From Gyrodactylus bullatarudis (lineage: Eukaryota; Platyhelminthes; Monogenea; Gyrodactylidea; Gyrodactylidae): a stretch of DNA of 64,000 nucleotides. Of this stretch, positions 1 through 10,902 are shown piece by piece. Position numbers and translations under genes: made by a program. The number at the start of each line of letters is the position of its first letter. Within the stretch, counting starts at the first letter, position 1. The stretch lies in the NCBI GenBank assembly GCA_012064415.1, contig SSNU01000285.1, positions 43,396 to 107,395 of the forward strand. The letters are read 5' to 3'. The notes below the pieces were generated by a model. That model saw only the letters and a program-made list of their open reading frames with translations. It was not told the DNA's origin and did no database searches.

Positions 1-119
1 TTATTGATAGGTTTTTTCATTGACATATTACAAATACATTCAGTATCAATATTACTGTCTTGTAACTTATCAACAGCAATTACAGAGAATTTCCGTATTG
101 ACATTAATACAAATATCAT
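1..119. other. AT-rich flank, no feature
   Basis: I see no coding frame, RNA gene or repeat boundary in this short leading stretch. Confidence 0.5.
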
Positions 120-185
120 CTACCTAATTAATATGAGCATGGGAATTTATAAGTTTGACAAAGTTTAACTAGAAATATTTCGTTC

Positions 186-250
186 TAGGTGCTTAGGTCG
201 TATATCCCACAGGAACGTCATATTTGGTAATGGTCCGAGGTTCAAATCCC
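186..250 (+). promoter_or_regulatory. Possible internal Pol III A and B boxes
   Basis: GTGCTTAGGTCG near 187-198 resembles an A box. GGTTCAAATCC at 239-249 matches the tRNA B-box consensus. The spacing of about 50 bp is within the tRNA and SINE range. The flanking arms do not form a convincing cloverleaf, so this looks like a tRNA-related promoter rather than a working tRNA gene. Confidence 0.5.
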
Positions 251-263
251 AGGTTGTGGCATA

Positions 264-297
264 CTGATGAGTCCAGAAAAAGGACGAAACGCGCGTA
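264..297 (+). ncRNA. Type I hammerhead ribozyme core
   Basis: CTGATGA (264-270) is followed by stem II GTCC (271-274) with a seven-base loop AGAAAAA and its partner GGAC (282-285), then GAAA (286-289). ACGC/GCGU (289-296) forms a stem III without a loop and leads to a GUA cleavage triplet at 295-297. All invariant core bases are present. A loopless stem III cannot close within one monomer, so activity would need a dimer or tandem transcript, as known for newt and retroelement type I hammerheads. Stem I is weak: only three adjacent pairs (ATA 261-263 with TAT 298-300) are obvious. Activity is therefore inferred. Confidence 0.8.
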
Positions 298-800
298 TAT
301 AGTTAAACTTTGTAAGTATAGGTGCTGCACTATTCATAAGTTTTACAAAATTGTCAATCTTTCAATCAAGAAAACAATTTTTATCATAAGAAGACAAAAC
401 AGTTTTTATTAAGATATAGCATACTTCAAATCTAGAGTTAGCGACAAACTTTTTAGTGGAAAATCTTTGTTGGTTTCAAAGTGAGAGAGTGATCAAAAGT
501 TGGTTTTTAGGATCCCGATTAGCTTTCAAGAATCCCCTCATCATCGTGTGAGAATAGAATTTTAATTTCTTCATTATTTCAACTGCTTGAAAATCAATGA
601 AATTTTTATGATCCGAGATCTGATAAATGACAAATTCATCTAAAGTTTTATGGTGATAATCGGTTTTCTTATCTTACTATTGTTATCTCAGTAATTGAAA
701 TCAACAATAATTTTAAGCACAAAGCTTAGTAAATCTGATTTTTTCAAATTCTTGTTCGTGGTGAATGAGGGTTTCATGATCTAGATTCCAAAAAATCTTG

Positions 801-1387
801 ATCAAATTCGATTTCTTGATGAAAAACTGCGAATTTTGTAAAATCATAAATTCTCATGCTTATACTAGCTTGAAATAAAGCAGGAGAAGAAACTGAATTT
901 TGAAAATTAACTCCGAAAATAAGAAGTAAAATGGGATCAATTTCTTAAATATAATAATATCCTTTTCCCTTAATAACCTCAACTTCAAATCGAAAAAGGA
1001 ACCCTTTCACTTCACCCCAGCAAAAAAAACAAGGCGGAGAAAGGGTAAAAAAGTGCCTGAAAAATATACAACTTCCTTCCTTGCCTTAAAGCTGCGAAGA
1101 CTGATCGGGATCCCATTGGTTAATACAAAACAAACCTCTCGTCTTTCTATCCAGCATGACTGATGGTTAGCAACCCCAGAATATCTTTCAGGAAATAAGG
1201 CAGCTAATGTCCCTCAAATTCGATTTCTTGATGAAAAACTGAGAATTTTGTAAAATCATAAATTCTCATATTTATACTACTTACTAGCATGAAATAAAGC
1301 AGAAGAATAAACTAAATTTTGAAAATCAACTCGGAAAATAAGAAGTAAAATGTGATCAGTTTCATGAATATAATATCCTTTTCCCTT
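801..1387. repeat. Direct duplication of a ~170-bp segment
   Basis: 801-972 and 1216-1387 are diverged direct copies. Both run from the fold-back end sequence (AAATTCGATTTCTTGATG) through GAAATAAAGCAG to ATATCCTTTTCCCTT. The 240 bp between them shows no coding potential. The pair suggests local duplication after the fold-back inserted, or two overlapping insertions of one longer family. Confidence 0.7.
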
Positions 1388-4300
1388 GAGCTACTTGGTA
1401 TATTCAAACTCCATCGTTTTTAATGTGATTGAAAAATGACCTCAATTGCTAAAGGGCAATGCAGCTTAATGTGTTAAACTCTTTTGTCAAATTGGCTAAT
1501 GCTTATTGAAAATAGTCTTGGTTCCAAATATATTCCTGCATAAACACTGTCAAGAAGAAATGAGGACATGGAGTCAACTCAATGACTAATTTAAACGAAC
1601 GTATGATCACAAAAATGTAAAAAGAAACATAATGAATTTCAAAATAAATAATACTAATAATAGATGGGTCAGAGGAGGATCTTGTAATCTTTTTTGTTCA
1701 GTGAGTGAGGTACCTTCCATCCATCCTTCACATCTATTCTCTCTGATAAATAGTCTTTATTCCTGTGATACTCGAATGTGGGAATAGAATTTTTTTCATT
1801 CTTGTGAAAATTGTCCTTCTTAGGTCATACATACTCACGAGAATTGTTAAAGTGGAAATAGAAAAAAAAGGCTAGGCAAGTATTTGATAAAAAAGAATAA
1901 AAACACCACTGGAAGAAGAGCAGAGAATTGGGTCATTTAGAAAAGTGTATTTCTCAGGATGGAAGAGAAAGAAATTTCTCATTTCGTGCTATGAGTGAGT
2001 GTGAATGTGTGATGACAAGAAAAGTTTTGCCTATATACTCGTATTATGGAAGGGAAACGCAATTTTCATTCATCTACCCAAATTTGCATATACAGATCAA
2101 TTGCCTTCTTTTGATTGATCATCATTTCACTAGTGTTATTCTATGCAATTCTTCTTGGAAGCAACATTTTCTCATCTTGTAGAGTATATTTTCATTTCAG
2201 AAAATTCAATTATTATTACCTTGGAGAAGAAAAAAGTTAGAAATGCCGCTCAGAATGAACATAAACTTTGGACTTGACTTGGTTAAGATACTTCTATAAA
2301 AATTAATGGTTTAAATTGAAATTATTTTTAAGCCTTTTTTCCTTATGATTTTCAGATTTTAAATAATTTTTCATAAGCCAAAAGACGAAAAAAGTTATTG
2401 AACACCGTAAAATGTTTTCCGGATAAAATTGTTGAAATCGATAGAAATTAACTTAGATTAAAAATTAAAAAATTAAAATTAAAAGTTTCATTTACCTCAT
2501 ATCAGAAGAATTAAAAAATATAAAAGGCTTTACAGAAGGATATTTTTAGAAATCCCCATGATTTATCAGGTCTACCAGTCAGGGGTTGTTTTGATGCTTC
2601 TTCAAATCAACTTTCTCTCTTTTACATAATGAATCTATAGTCGTTGAAAAGGGCAAAAGTGTCATTTTTAAGATTGTATTATTATTACTGTATGATATAT
2701 TTTTTCTTAGTTAGGTTATTCTCCTAAACAAAATTTGTCCCATGAGATAGCTTCGATGAGAAAGAATTATATCACAAGTATATATATAAAGGCAACTCGA
2801 CTATATTACATTCATCCAACTATTGTGTGTGTAAGTAGATGATGTATTTGAAAAAAAAATCAATCAAAATCCTATTATAAAAGTACAAATAAAAATGAAA
2901 GAAATAAATGATAAATGTCTATGCACTCATATGAGGCAGATATGAGATTCAAGAAAAAGAAGATGAGGATCTTCGTAGAACAAGAATGTAAGCCTACCAA
3001 ATTTATCTTTCTGCTCACTAAAATAAAAAAGGCATATGTTTATGTGTATTTACAATCAAGATTTGAGCAGTCATTCTAATCCACTAGTTTGAATTTTGAA
3101 TATTTTCAGAATTTTTCTCACATGTTGTCTACCAATATTTGATGTTTTGAATGCCTTAATTATTTACATTTATATGGCCATATAACTGGTAAAGCGAGTA
3201 CAGTTTTAAACAAAGATATTTTTCCGTATAAAGCTAAGTGATATAAGATGAGAGTTCTTACAAAAAACTAAATTTTCTCCATTTAGTCAGGAAGACAAAT
3301 ATGAAATGTTCAAATAAAAAACAAGTTTCCGAAAAAATTGAACCAATTTTTTGAATTTTCTAAAATGCACCAAATTTTTACTTTTTCAACTTTTGACCTG
3401 AAAATGTGACAAAGGACTCAGATTTGACCAATAAAGGTGAGATAATTTTAGCATTTTCAAAAAATTAAAATTCAGCAAACCTTTTTCTTATTTAAACAAT
3501 TCATTCTTTTCGTATCACATAGCTTTACTTGAAAGTGAATCTTGTAAATGGTGATCAAAAGACATTCTTGTTTGATTTTATTTCAAATTAATTTTCATTT
3601 TTTAAAACTCAGATTGAAATATTATAATAATTATCAATTAAGAATGAAAAAAATTGAAATCAGAATGAAAAATGTTAAATAATCACCCCACCACCCTAAT
3701 TACTTTTCTGGGCTCTTTGCTAATCAGAATGAATATTTTTCAGTTTAGATTGAAAAATTATGAATCTAGAATGCAAAAATTTGAATTCAGATTGAAAATT
3801 ATAAAAATAATTACCACCAACCCCTTATTAATTCTCTGGTCCTTTGCTATTCAGAATTGAAAAAATTTTAACTCAGAATTTTTAACTTGCAACTAGCTCT
3901 GAAAAAGGTATAGTACTCAGAGGAATTTCAAAAATAACGATTGAAAACTTTGGTTCTAGTCTCAAACAGTATTTATCAATAGAGAAATAAAAGTTTCCTC
4001 TCAATGTTCCTGTCATTATCCTCTTTATAAAGCTAAAACTATCTTTTCGACTTTCAAATTCCACATCTGCATAATACAAGTACTAACATAAAAAGAATTA
4101 TTTCACAGTACACTATAGATATTGAACTGTATCAAGCTGGCTTCTTTTGTCAATTATGATTTTATAACATACATTCTCTATGAGTCATTATTGTGTTAAT
4201 TTAACTTTTTTTTATTATCTGATGAAAAAAAGAGTTATTATATTATTATACAGATAAAAGAATAATCAAATTTGAAAGTGTAAATTTTTGCATAGAAGGA

Positions 4301-6654
4301 TACCGGATCAGGATCCAATGAGCGATATCGATTCCTTTGATGAAAACTAACAAAACAAAAAAAACAAGCTCGTTAACAATACGATCGTGATAATTCCTTG
4401 CTCAATTTTTTCCAATTCATTCGAAAATTACCCAGTTTACTATCCTCTTAACCAATCCTGATCAGTTTTTGTGATAAAACTCGAAAAAGTCAAATCCACA
4501 AGTAATATTCAAATGCAATAGGAAACATTTAGACTTTCAATATCATCGTTTTAAATATGTTGTTTTTTGATCATTTTAGTCTAAAATCCAGTATTTTTGT
4601 TTTTTTGTAACGTCTGGTTCTAATGAACTTGTGTTTGAATACTACTTGTAAAAATATGTTGATTTCAGCAGTTTTCTGAAATTCTATTTTTCCTATTAAA
4701 ATAAAGGTCTGATCAAGGAACGTCTTAGCATTTTAAAGAATAGATAAATCTCACTCTTGATCCCTTCCATTAAATGATGTTTTTTTGAAAGGATAGAAAG
4801 TAAACTCATCAAATTTGCAAATACATAAGACATGAATGATAAATAACTTCTGCTTGAACGTTGATATTACACAATTTTTGTTTATTCTCCAAAGGAAATA
4901 ACCAAAGGAAAAGAATCTTTGAATTATACATGACTAAGAATATATTATTCTCTCTCTCTACCTCTAATTTTATTCAGAAGAGGTCATCATCACCAGTTGG
5001 TGTTGCCTATTTTTTCGTACATTTTCTCCTCTCAAATCCTATCAATGCTTTGTATATGTTTCTAAAATTCATACATAACAATAAAAAGGATAGGATGAAC
5101 AAAACTCATGATATCTTCCTTATCAAGGGAAAGAAAGATAATCTTGTTAATTATGTGTGAACATTGTTTTTTTTCTCGAAAGGATAAAACGAAGAATGGA
5201 GCCAGATATTTATAGAGTGAGAGATATGTTTGATTAGATGAATCATAACTCCCAAAACTATGTGAGAGTTTCATCTTTATTCTCAAATACGTATTTTAAA
5301 TACTGTATTTTGTAATAAATTGGGTTTGAAATAATTTTGGCTTGAAAATTTTTAAACTCTGTTGAGTCGTTTCGAAAGCTAATAAAACAAGATACTAATC
5401 TAAGTTCTTTGTAATTAAGACTCCCTCTATATGAACATGAATAAGACAAGAAAGCCAAATATGGCCATTAAATTCCCGACATTATCGAAATTTCATTGAT
5501 TTTAAAGCAGTGAAGATGATCGAGAAATCTAAATTCAACTCGTAGACGATAATGATGTGAATCATTAGATCAGATTTAATTGATTTTCTTGTCTAATTCT
5601 GATCTTAAAAACTTTCAAATCAATAAAATATTTCAGTTTAATCGGAATGTTTAAGCCCTCCAAAATTCAAGTCTGATTAGGTATCATTATCTTGAAAATA
5701 TAAACCGCTATTTGTGTCAGGATTTTATTTCGACTGATCTAGTCAGTTCAGAAACAGAATAATCAATAAATTAAATCTGTTAAATAACAACAAATAAAAC
5801 TAATATATGTGATCAGATGAGATCCTAAAAGAAAGAAAGGAATCCAAATCCCTTAACAGAATATTTACGCATGAGTGAAAATCATTAATCAATCTTTGAA
5901 AAGAATGATTTGGTTAACTCTATCTGTTTGGTATGAAAAAAAATTTTAATTTCATCTTAAATTGTCATAGCAACACTTTTTGAAACATGAAAGGATTCCT
6001 TTACAACTGTGATCAATTGTGAATAATCTGCTATTACAAACCTGATCAAATATTATTCATTATCAGAAAATAAATAGTAGAACTGTATTATTTATTGAAA
6101 CTCAAATTCAATGACCTATGTCAGAATTTCATTAGAATCAAGAATATGTTTTTTTTTCTATAACATGTATAAAAAGACAATTAGAGTATTTAATTGAAAT
6201 CAACAAAATTCCTTAAAACAATTTTCAAGTTTTCAAATTCATAATATTTGACCCGGAAATTAATGTTTAATAAAAAGAGCTGGTAATTGACAAATTTTGA
6301 TGCAAAGGGGTCTCAAGCCATTAAAATCTAGGTGTATTTGCAAAACTAGTATATCCAAGGGGTGTTTATTCAGAATAAGTATGTTTTTAAATCGAAAAAT
6401 CAAATCTAGTATGTCTTTTTACGTAAGTGCATATGTAAGTAATTTCAGATTTAGTATGTCCTTGAGTTTTTTAGTATTATTTTGCTCACAATAAGAATGG
6501 ATTACTATATTTAAATAATCTGTTTTGTTTTCATACTTAGTATGTTTTATTTTTTGAAAGAAATCGGGAATTTATTAAGTCATACTCATTCATAATTTCA
6601 TAATATTCATTCAAATCTAACTACTTTTATGATTGAAATATTCACGAAAATTAT
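1388..6654. other. Gene-free AT-rich stretch
   Basis: Short frames here have no recognisable protein features and carry runs of homopolymer-coded residues. One diverged fold-back-family fragment lies around 5480-5640 (ATTTCATTGATTTTAAAGCA and TTTCTTGTCTAATTCTGATC). Around 6340-6550 the octamer TAGTATGT recurs several times without a regular period. Nothing else is recognised. Confidence 0.5.
3610..3860. repeat. Two diverged ~130-bp tandem units
   Basis: The block running from a CAGAATGAAAAAT-type start through AATCACCCCACCACCCTAATTA to TCTGGGCTCTTTGCTAATCAG recurs, diverged, as AATTACCACCAACCCCTTATTA to TCTCTGGTCCTTTGCTATTCAG. It is a minor local duplication with no coding role visible. Confidence 0.6.
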
Positions 6655-7380
6655 TCCGAAAATAAAAGCAAAAGATATATTAACACCAAATGTACATTTT
6701 TAAAGCATCATCAGTTTCTATATTTTAATAATGACACGTAAGAATTCATTCAAAGATAATAAAGCTGTTCTGGAAATAGTCCTCGCATATGCCGAAACCA
6801 AAAAACTATTCATTTTTCAACAGAATTGAAGGCAAAAACATAAAAATAAGGAATTAAATTAAAGACTAAGAAATTTTGAGATCTGAAGATTCATTATTAA
6901 AAATTTTGGAGACCTTCAAAATTGTGAGAAATTTTGATCTGGGGACAAGGACAATAACAAAAAGATTTTTTTAAAGAAATCAAAAGACCATCAGAAGTTG
7001 TGTAAATCAATGAAAAAATTCTTCAATAAAATTTTTAGAATCACCAATATTATTCAAGTTCATAAAAATAAAACATATTCTTTTTAAACAAAAGTTGTTT
7101 TTCAATTACTTTTTGTTTAAATTTCAATTTTCAACACTTGTAAAATATAACTGGATTAACGTTTGTAATCAGCATTTGTTGATTAATTTTAACACGGCTT
7201 GAAAATATTATCAAAGAAATAGTAAAAGTTAAACAAAATCAGAATAAAATACCAAAACTCTTCGATAAATAGCAACAGTTGAGATAACACTGATATAATT
7301 CTCTCTCACATAGGCCAAGGTAGTTGAAGATTATAAGAATAGATTTTCTGAGCACATAAGTTGGGTTTATATTTTGATGA
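6655..7380 (-). mobile_element. Penelope-like element 3' relic
   Basis: This matches the 3' part of the Penelope-like element at 58919-59200. Shared, in the same order, are GATATATTAA followed by CCAAATGTACATTT, the AGCATCATCAGT motif, AAATAGCAACAGT and the GGCCAAGGTA-TTGAAGATTATA block with TGGGTTTATA / TAGGTTTATA. The coding part (reverse transcriptase, GIY-YIG) is absent, as expected for a 5'-truncated copy. The reverse strand of AGCATCATCAGT reads ACTGATGATGCT, a possible vestige of the hammerhead-like motif carried at the ends of many Penelope-like elements. Confidence 0.65.
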
Positions 7381-10300
7381 CATGAGCTTACTCTAAATTT
7401 TCAAAAGAATACGAAATAATTCTAAGAAATGTTTAGAGGGTTTTTGAATTTCAAGTTTGTGTGGCACTTTAAAACTTTGAATTGAAATTTATTTCTAAAA
7501 CTATGATTAAAAGCTTAGAATCAGTTCATTAAAGAAGATTGGATATGATCAATGAAATCTTGTAAATCACCCTATAATCGCATGAAAATTGAATTTCTAA
7601 CGATATTATTAATTAATAATTTTTACTGCGGGATAAAATAGAATAGGCTAGGTATTCGTCATTTTAAAAGTTTCAACTTTTCTTGAATATGGTAGGTTTT
7701 TCTAAGATTCTTAGGCTTAATTCGAATTTTTCGACTAATTTTGATTCGAAATATCAAAGTACTTGAATTTTCTAAAGTGTTATGAGCATCTGGATAAAAA
7801 ATTTAGTGTTTTGTGAAAAATGTAAATTCTCATCTTTATGTCAACTAGCTTTGGAATTAGTTCAGATAGTATTTATTTTTATTCCGCTTCTAGTGAATGA
7901 TTTTGAGAAAATCAATCTACGCATGAACTCCTTTCCCCCAAATGGGAAAAAGGCGGTTAAGCCTCTTCTCTTCCTCAAGATGTTTATACGAGACATTTTT
8001 GTTTTAAAAAGAAAATTTAATTTCCTGCCTTTTACAAAAGTATCTCAATCCTGAGGATTATTAGGAAATATTCGAGTATGATGATAACAATCTTTTCCTT
8101 AGGATAATTCCCTTGTATTATTCGTATTTCATTAGTTTTGTCAATTTTTCTGTGTAGTTTTGAAACTATATTTAATTCTACTGAATTCTCATTAGGTTTT
8201 CATCAATTGAAATAATCCATATAACTAATATAATGGATAGGTTTTTTGGAATATATTTAGATTAGAGACAAATTATCACATTTTGAACCAAAAATTCTCT
8301 GACATCATACCCTTTCTCATGTTCAGAGTTGGAATCTTTTGCGCCGTAGATTTTCAAAATTATATTGAAAAACGTTTATACGAGAACCTTTAGCGTTATT
8401 GAACTTTTTAGTGTCTGTTTTTATTACCAATGAACGTGAATCATTAAATTTTGCAAATTCAGAGCAGTAACCTCAAATTCATACTCCAATTGAAGGAAAA
8501 AAATTTGAGGCTAATTTAATTTATATAACTTTCCAAAATTCAAGTTTTCGTATTTGAGTTGAAATCCTTAAAATCGAATGGATAACTGCATAGCTGACAG
8601 TGGAAAAAAGAGAAAAATTAAAATTAGAAAAATTGATTTTACCTCGTTGTCATTGAATGTCTGAACAATTCAATTTATTCTGTCGAATTCGATTCCATTC
8701 AACAGAATATTTCAGATGGAAAATGTATCAATATTTTGACATTAGCTACTTCCATATTTCTAATCATACATAAAGCAATGAAACGTTTTTTTTCTGAAAA
8801 GAGGGCATTCGAACGAATTAAATTTAGCACATTGAGTCTAGAATGAAATTCTTTTGTTTCAAAGATCTCTATGCACAGTATCCAGCACCACGAAATAAAA
8901 ACAGTAGGAATTAAAAAATACAGAAAGGAAGCTTGTGATAATGAAAGTTAAAAATAGTGAAACTTTCTGTAAGGAAAAATGCACTCAGACTGTGTTGACT
9001 TTCAAATTAAAAATAAATTTAGTATCATTTTTCTTCTTGTGTAACATCAAAGTTATCAATTTTAAGATGTTTTCCTTCAATTTCCTTAATAATAACTTTA
9101 CGTAAGAGATATCACAAAAAGATAAAATTCATATTGATTTTAATTCCATTTATTAATTTATTTTAAATAAACTTTCTAGGGATCAGATGACAAGTCGGAG
9201 AGAAGAGGGAATATTCTCATTTTTCAGTACCATTAAGATTTATGAATCATTCTTGATTTTCTGTGATGATTAATGAAAGAAAGTTTTATAACGATGAAAA
9301 ATTTCTCGAAATGCAATTCATGACTCATAACTTTCAAATATTAAAATGTGTAATACAGGCAAAATACTTTGGGGATCATTTTAGAATTTTAAAAACTTTT
9401 AAAATATGGTACAAATACAAGATTTTGGGACTTTCAAGAATAACATACTTTTATTAACATTTATCGTGTAAGATTTATTTCATTGAAAATCTGAAATATT
9501 CGCGCTTTGTGTGTGAAAAATAAATCTGAAAGTAATTTCAAGAAGTTTTGCATCCTATGTACTTATTTTTTTCAACGCCACCAAAATAATTAAGCTGATT
9601 TCGATGTTGAATTTTTTTCTGAGAGCCCACTTATCATTATAAAAAAGAATAGAGGTTGAAATTGGCATTTTTTGGCTCTAAAGCCAGTTATCTTATAAAA
9701 ACTATCAGAGATATCGAGCCTCAGCAAACAGGTTTTCAAAAAAACAGCACCCTGCTTAAAGTAATTTTTGGTTAGCATAAGTGAAGAACTATTTTTATGA
9801 ATTATTATTTTTGTAGTTCAATAAATTTCCTTTCTGATGAGGGATGTAAAAAAGTATTTTAAGTATCTTTCAGTTCAAATTTGAGCTCAAGAAAGTGTTG
9901 TTCCCACTGGTGAATGGTTTCTTTGCATCCTTTGAATGTTTTATGAATAGGTTTTTCAAAAGGCAAGTGACAAATTTAGAATTTCTAACAAAAATTCTAT
10001 AAAACAACTCAAAAAATCCAAAAGTTATTCGTAACGTAGCTAGTATGAGAGCGCTTACAAACATTTCAAGATTTTCATTCAATAATGATGATATTGATGA
10101 TGTTTGAATGATAATCAAACTGATTCATTTTTTTCTACCGTGTGTACACAATCTTTGTTGTGTAGAGGAAGAATCTTATAATAAAAGCAAGAATAGAGGA
10201 TAGTTCACGATTAAGAAAGGCAAATTTGTTTAATCGCAAGATAGAAAGACTTGGATAGATAGAAAAGTAGGACTAACTTGACAAATTCCATAGGATAAAG

Positions 10301-10902
10301 ATGACTAATAATAATAATAATAATGACTTCTTGTGAGGATAAAAACGTTTCTTGTCCTCTATTAATATTGAAATTCAGATTCTAAATATATTTGATTAAA
10401 ATGATCACAAATCAATGAATGATTTATTTTGAATAATGCAAAAGATTCAAAAGTAAATCTACTCCATAAACTCGTTTAACTGGGATGGCAAAGAAAAATT
10501 CTTAATATTTGGACATTCATGAACAAACTGAAGGAAAGAAGCCGATTAAGAGGTCATTCATCAAATTTAGATAAACAAATTAATCTTATTTAAGTAACAC
10601 AAAGTAATTCACCTCTGTAAAATATATTTTCAATGAATCTTTAACGGCCCACGAGTGAATGCAATCCGAACAACTTTTCAAGGGAATAATTATCAAAAAA
10701 TGTCTTATTACTTCTGAAGAATTTGAAAAATAATGTTTCGTTCTTCAGTTATTATTTAAACAAAAAAAATCTGACATAAACTACTTACAAGTAAACCGAA
10801 TAAAAATATGAGAGATTAGTTAGTTTTGAAATTAATAATAATATAGTGGTAGAAAAAATAAAAGTATTCACTACAAATTGTCTCTAAATCACTTATTAAA
10901 AG
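7381..10902. other. Gene-free AT-rich stretch
   Basis: Short frames at 7782-8054, 9263-9457, 9590-9778 and 9870-10118 have no recognisable domains or splice-linked neighbours, and I do not call them genes. A short AAT trinucleotide run lies near 10306-10324. I see nothing else. Confidence 0.5.

Larger units (their letters stand above)
157..335 (+). mobile_element. Hammerhead-bearing SINE/retrozyme-like element
   Basis: A 179-bp insertion flanked by an 8-bp direct repeat ATAAGTTT (149-156 and 336-343), which splits the left arm of the older fold-back. In order it holds CAAAGTTTAACT (159-170), Pol III A-like and B-like boxes, a hammerhead core (264-297), then AGTTAAACTTTG (301-312), the exact inverse complement of the first motif. 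A related copy at 29456-29686 carries the inverse of the tail (TAGGTGCTGCACTATTC) at its own 5' end, so the full element probably had terminal inverted repeats and this copy is 5'-truncated. Known parallels are Schistosoma Sm-alpha SINE-like elements and metazoan retrozymes, which join Pol III-type promoters or small size to type I hammerheads. An 8-bp duplication is also typical of hAT transposons, so the transposition route is open. Confidence 0.75.
120..870. repeat. Diverged fold-back element relic
   Basis: Segments near 122-157, 343-520 and 760-860 match, in order, parts of the left and right arms of the palindrome at 27097-27740. Shared landmarks are the CCTAATTAATATGA start, the GAGAGAGTGATCAAAAGTTG segment and the TTGATCAAATTCGATTTCTT segment near the end. 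The copy is much more diverged than the one at 27 kb, so it is an older insertion of the same family. A later element (157-335) interrupts its left arm. No protein is encoded. Confidence 0.65.
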
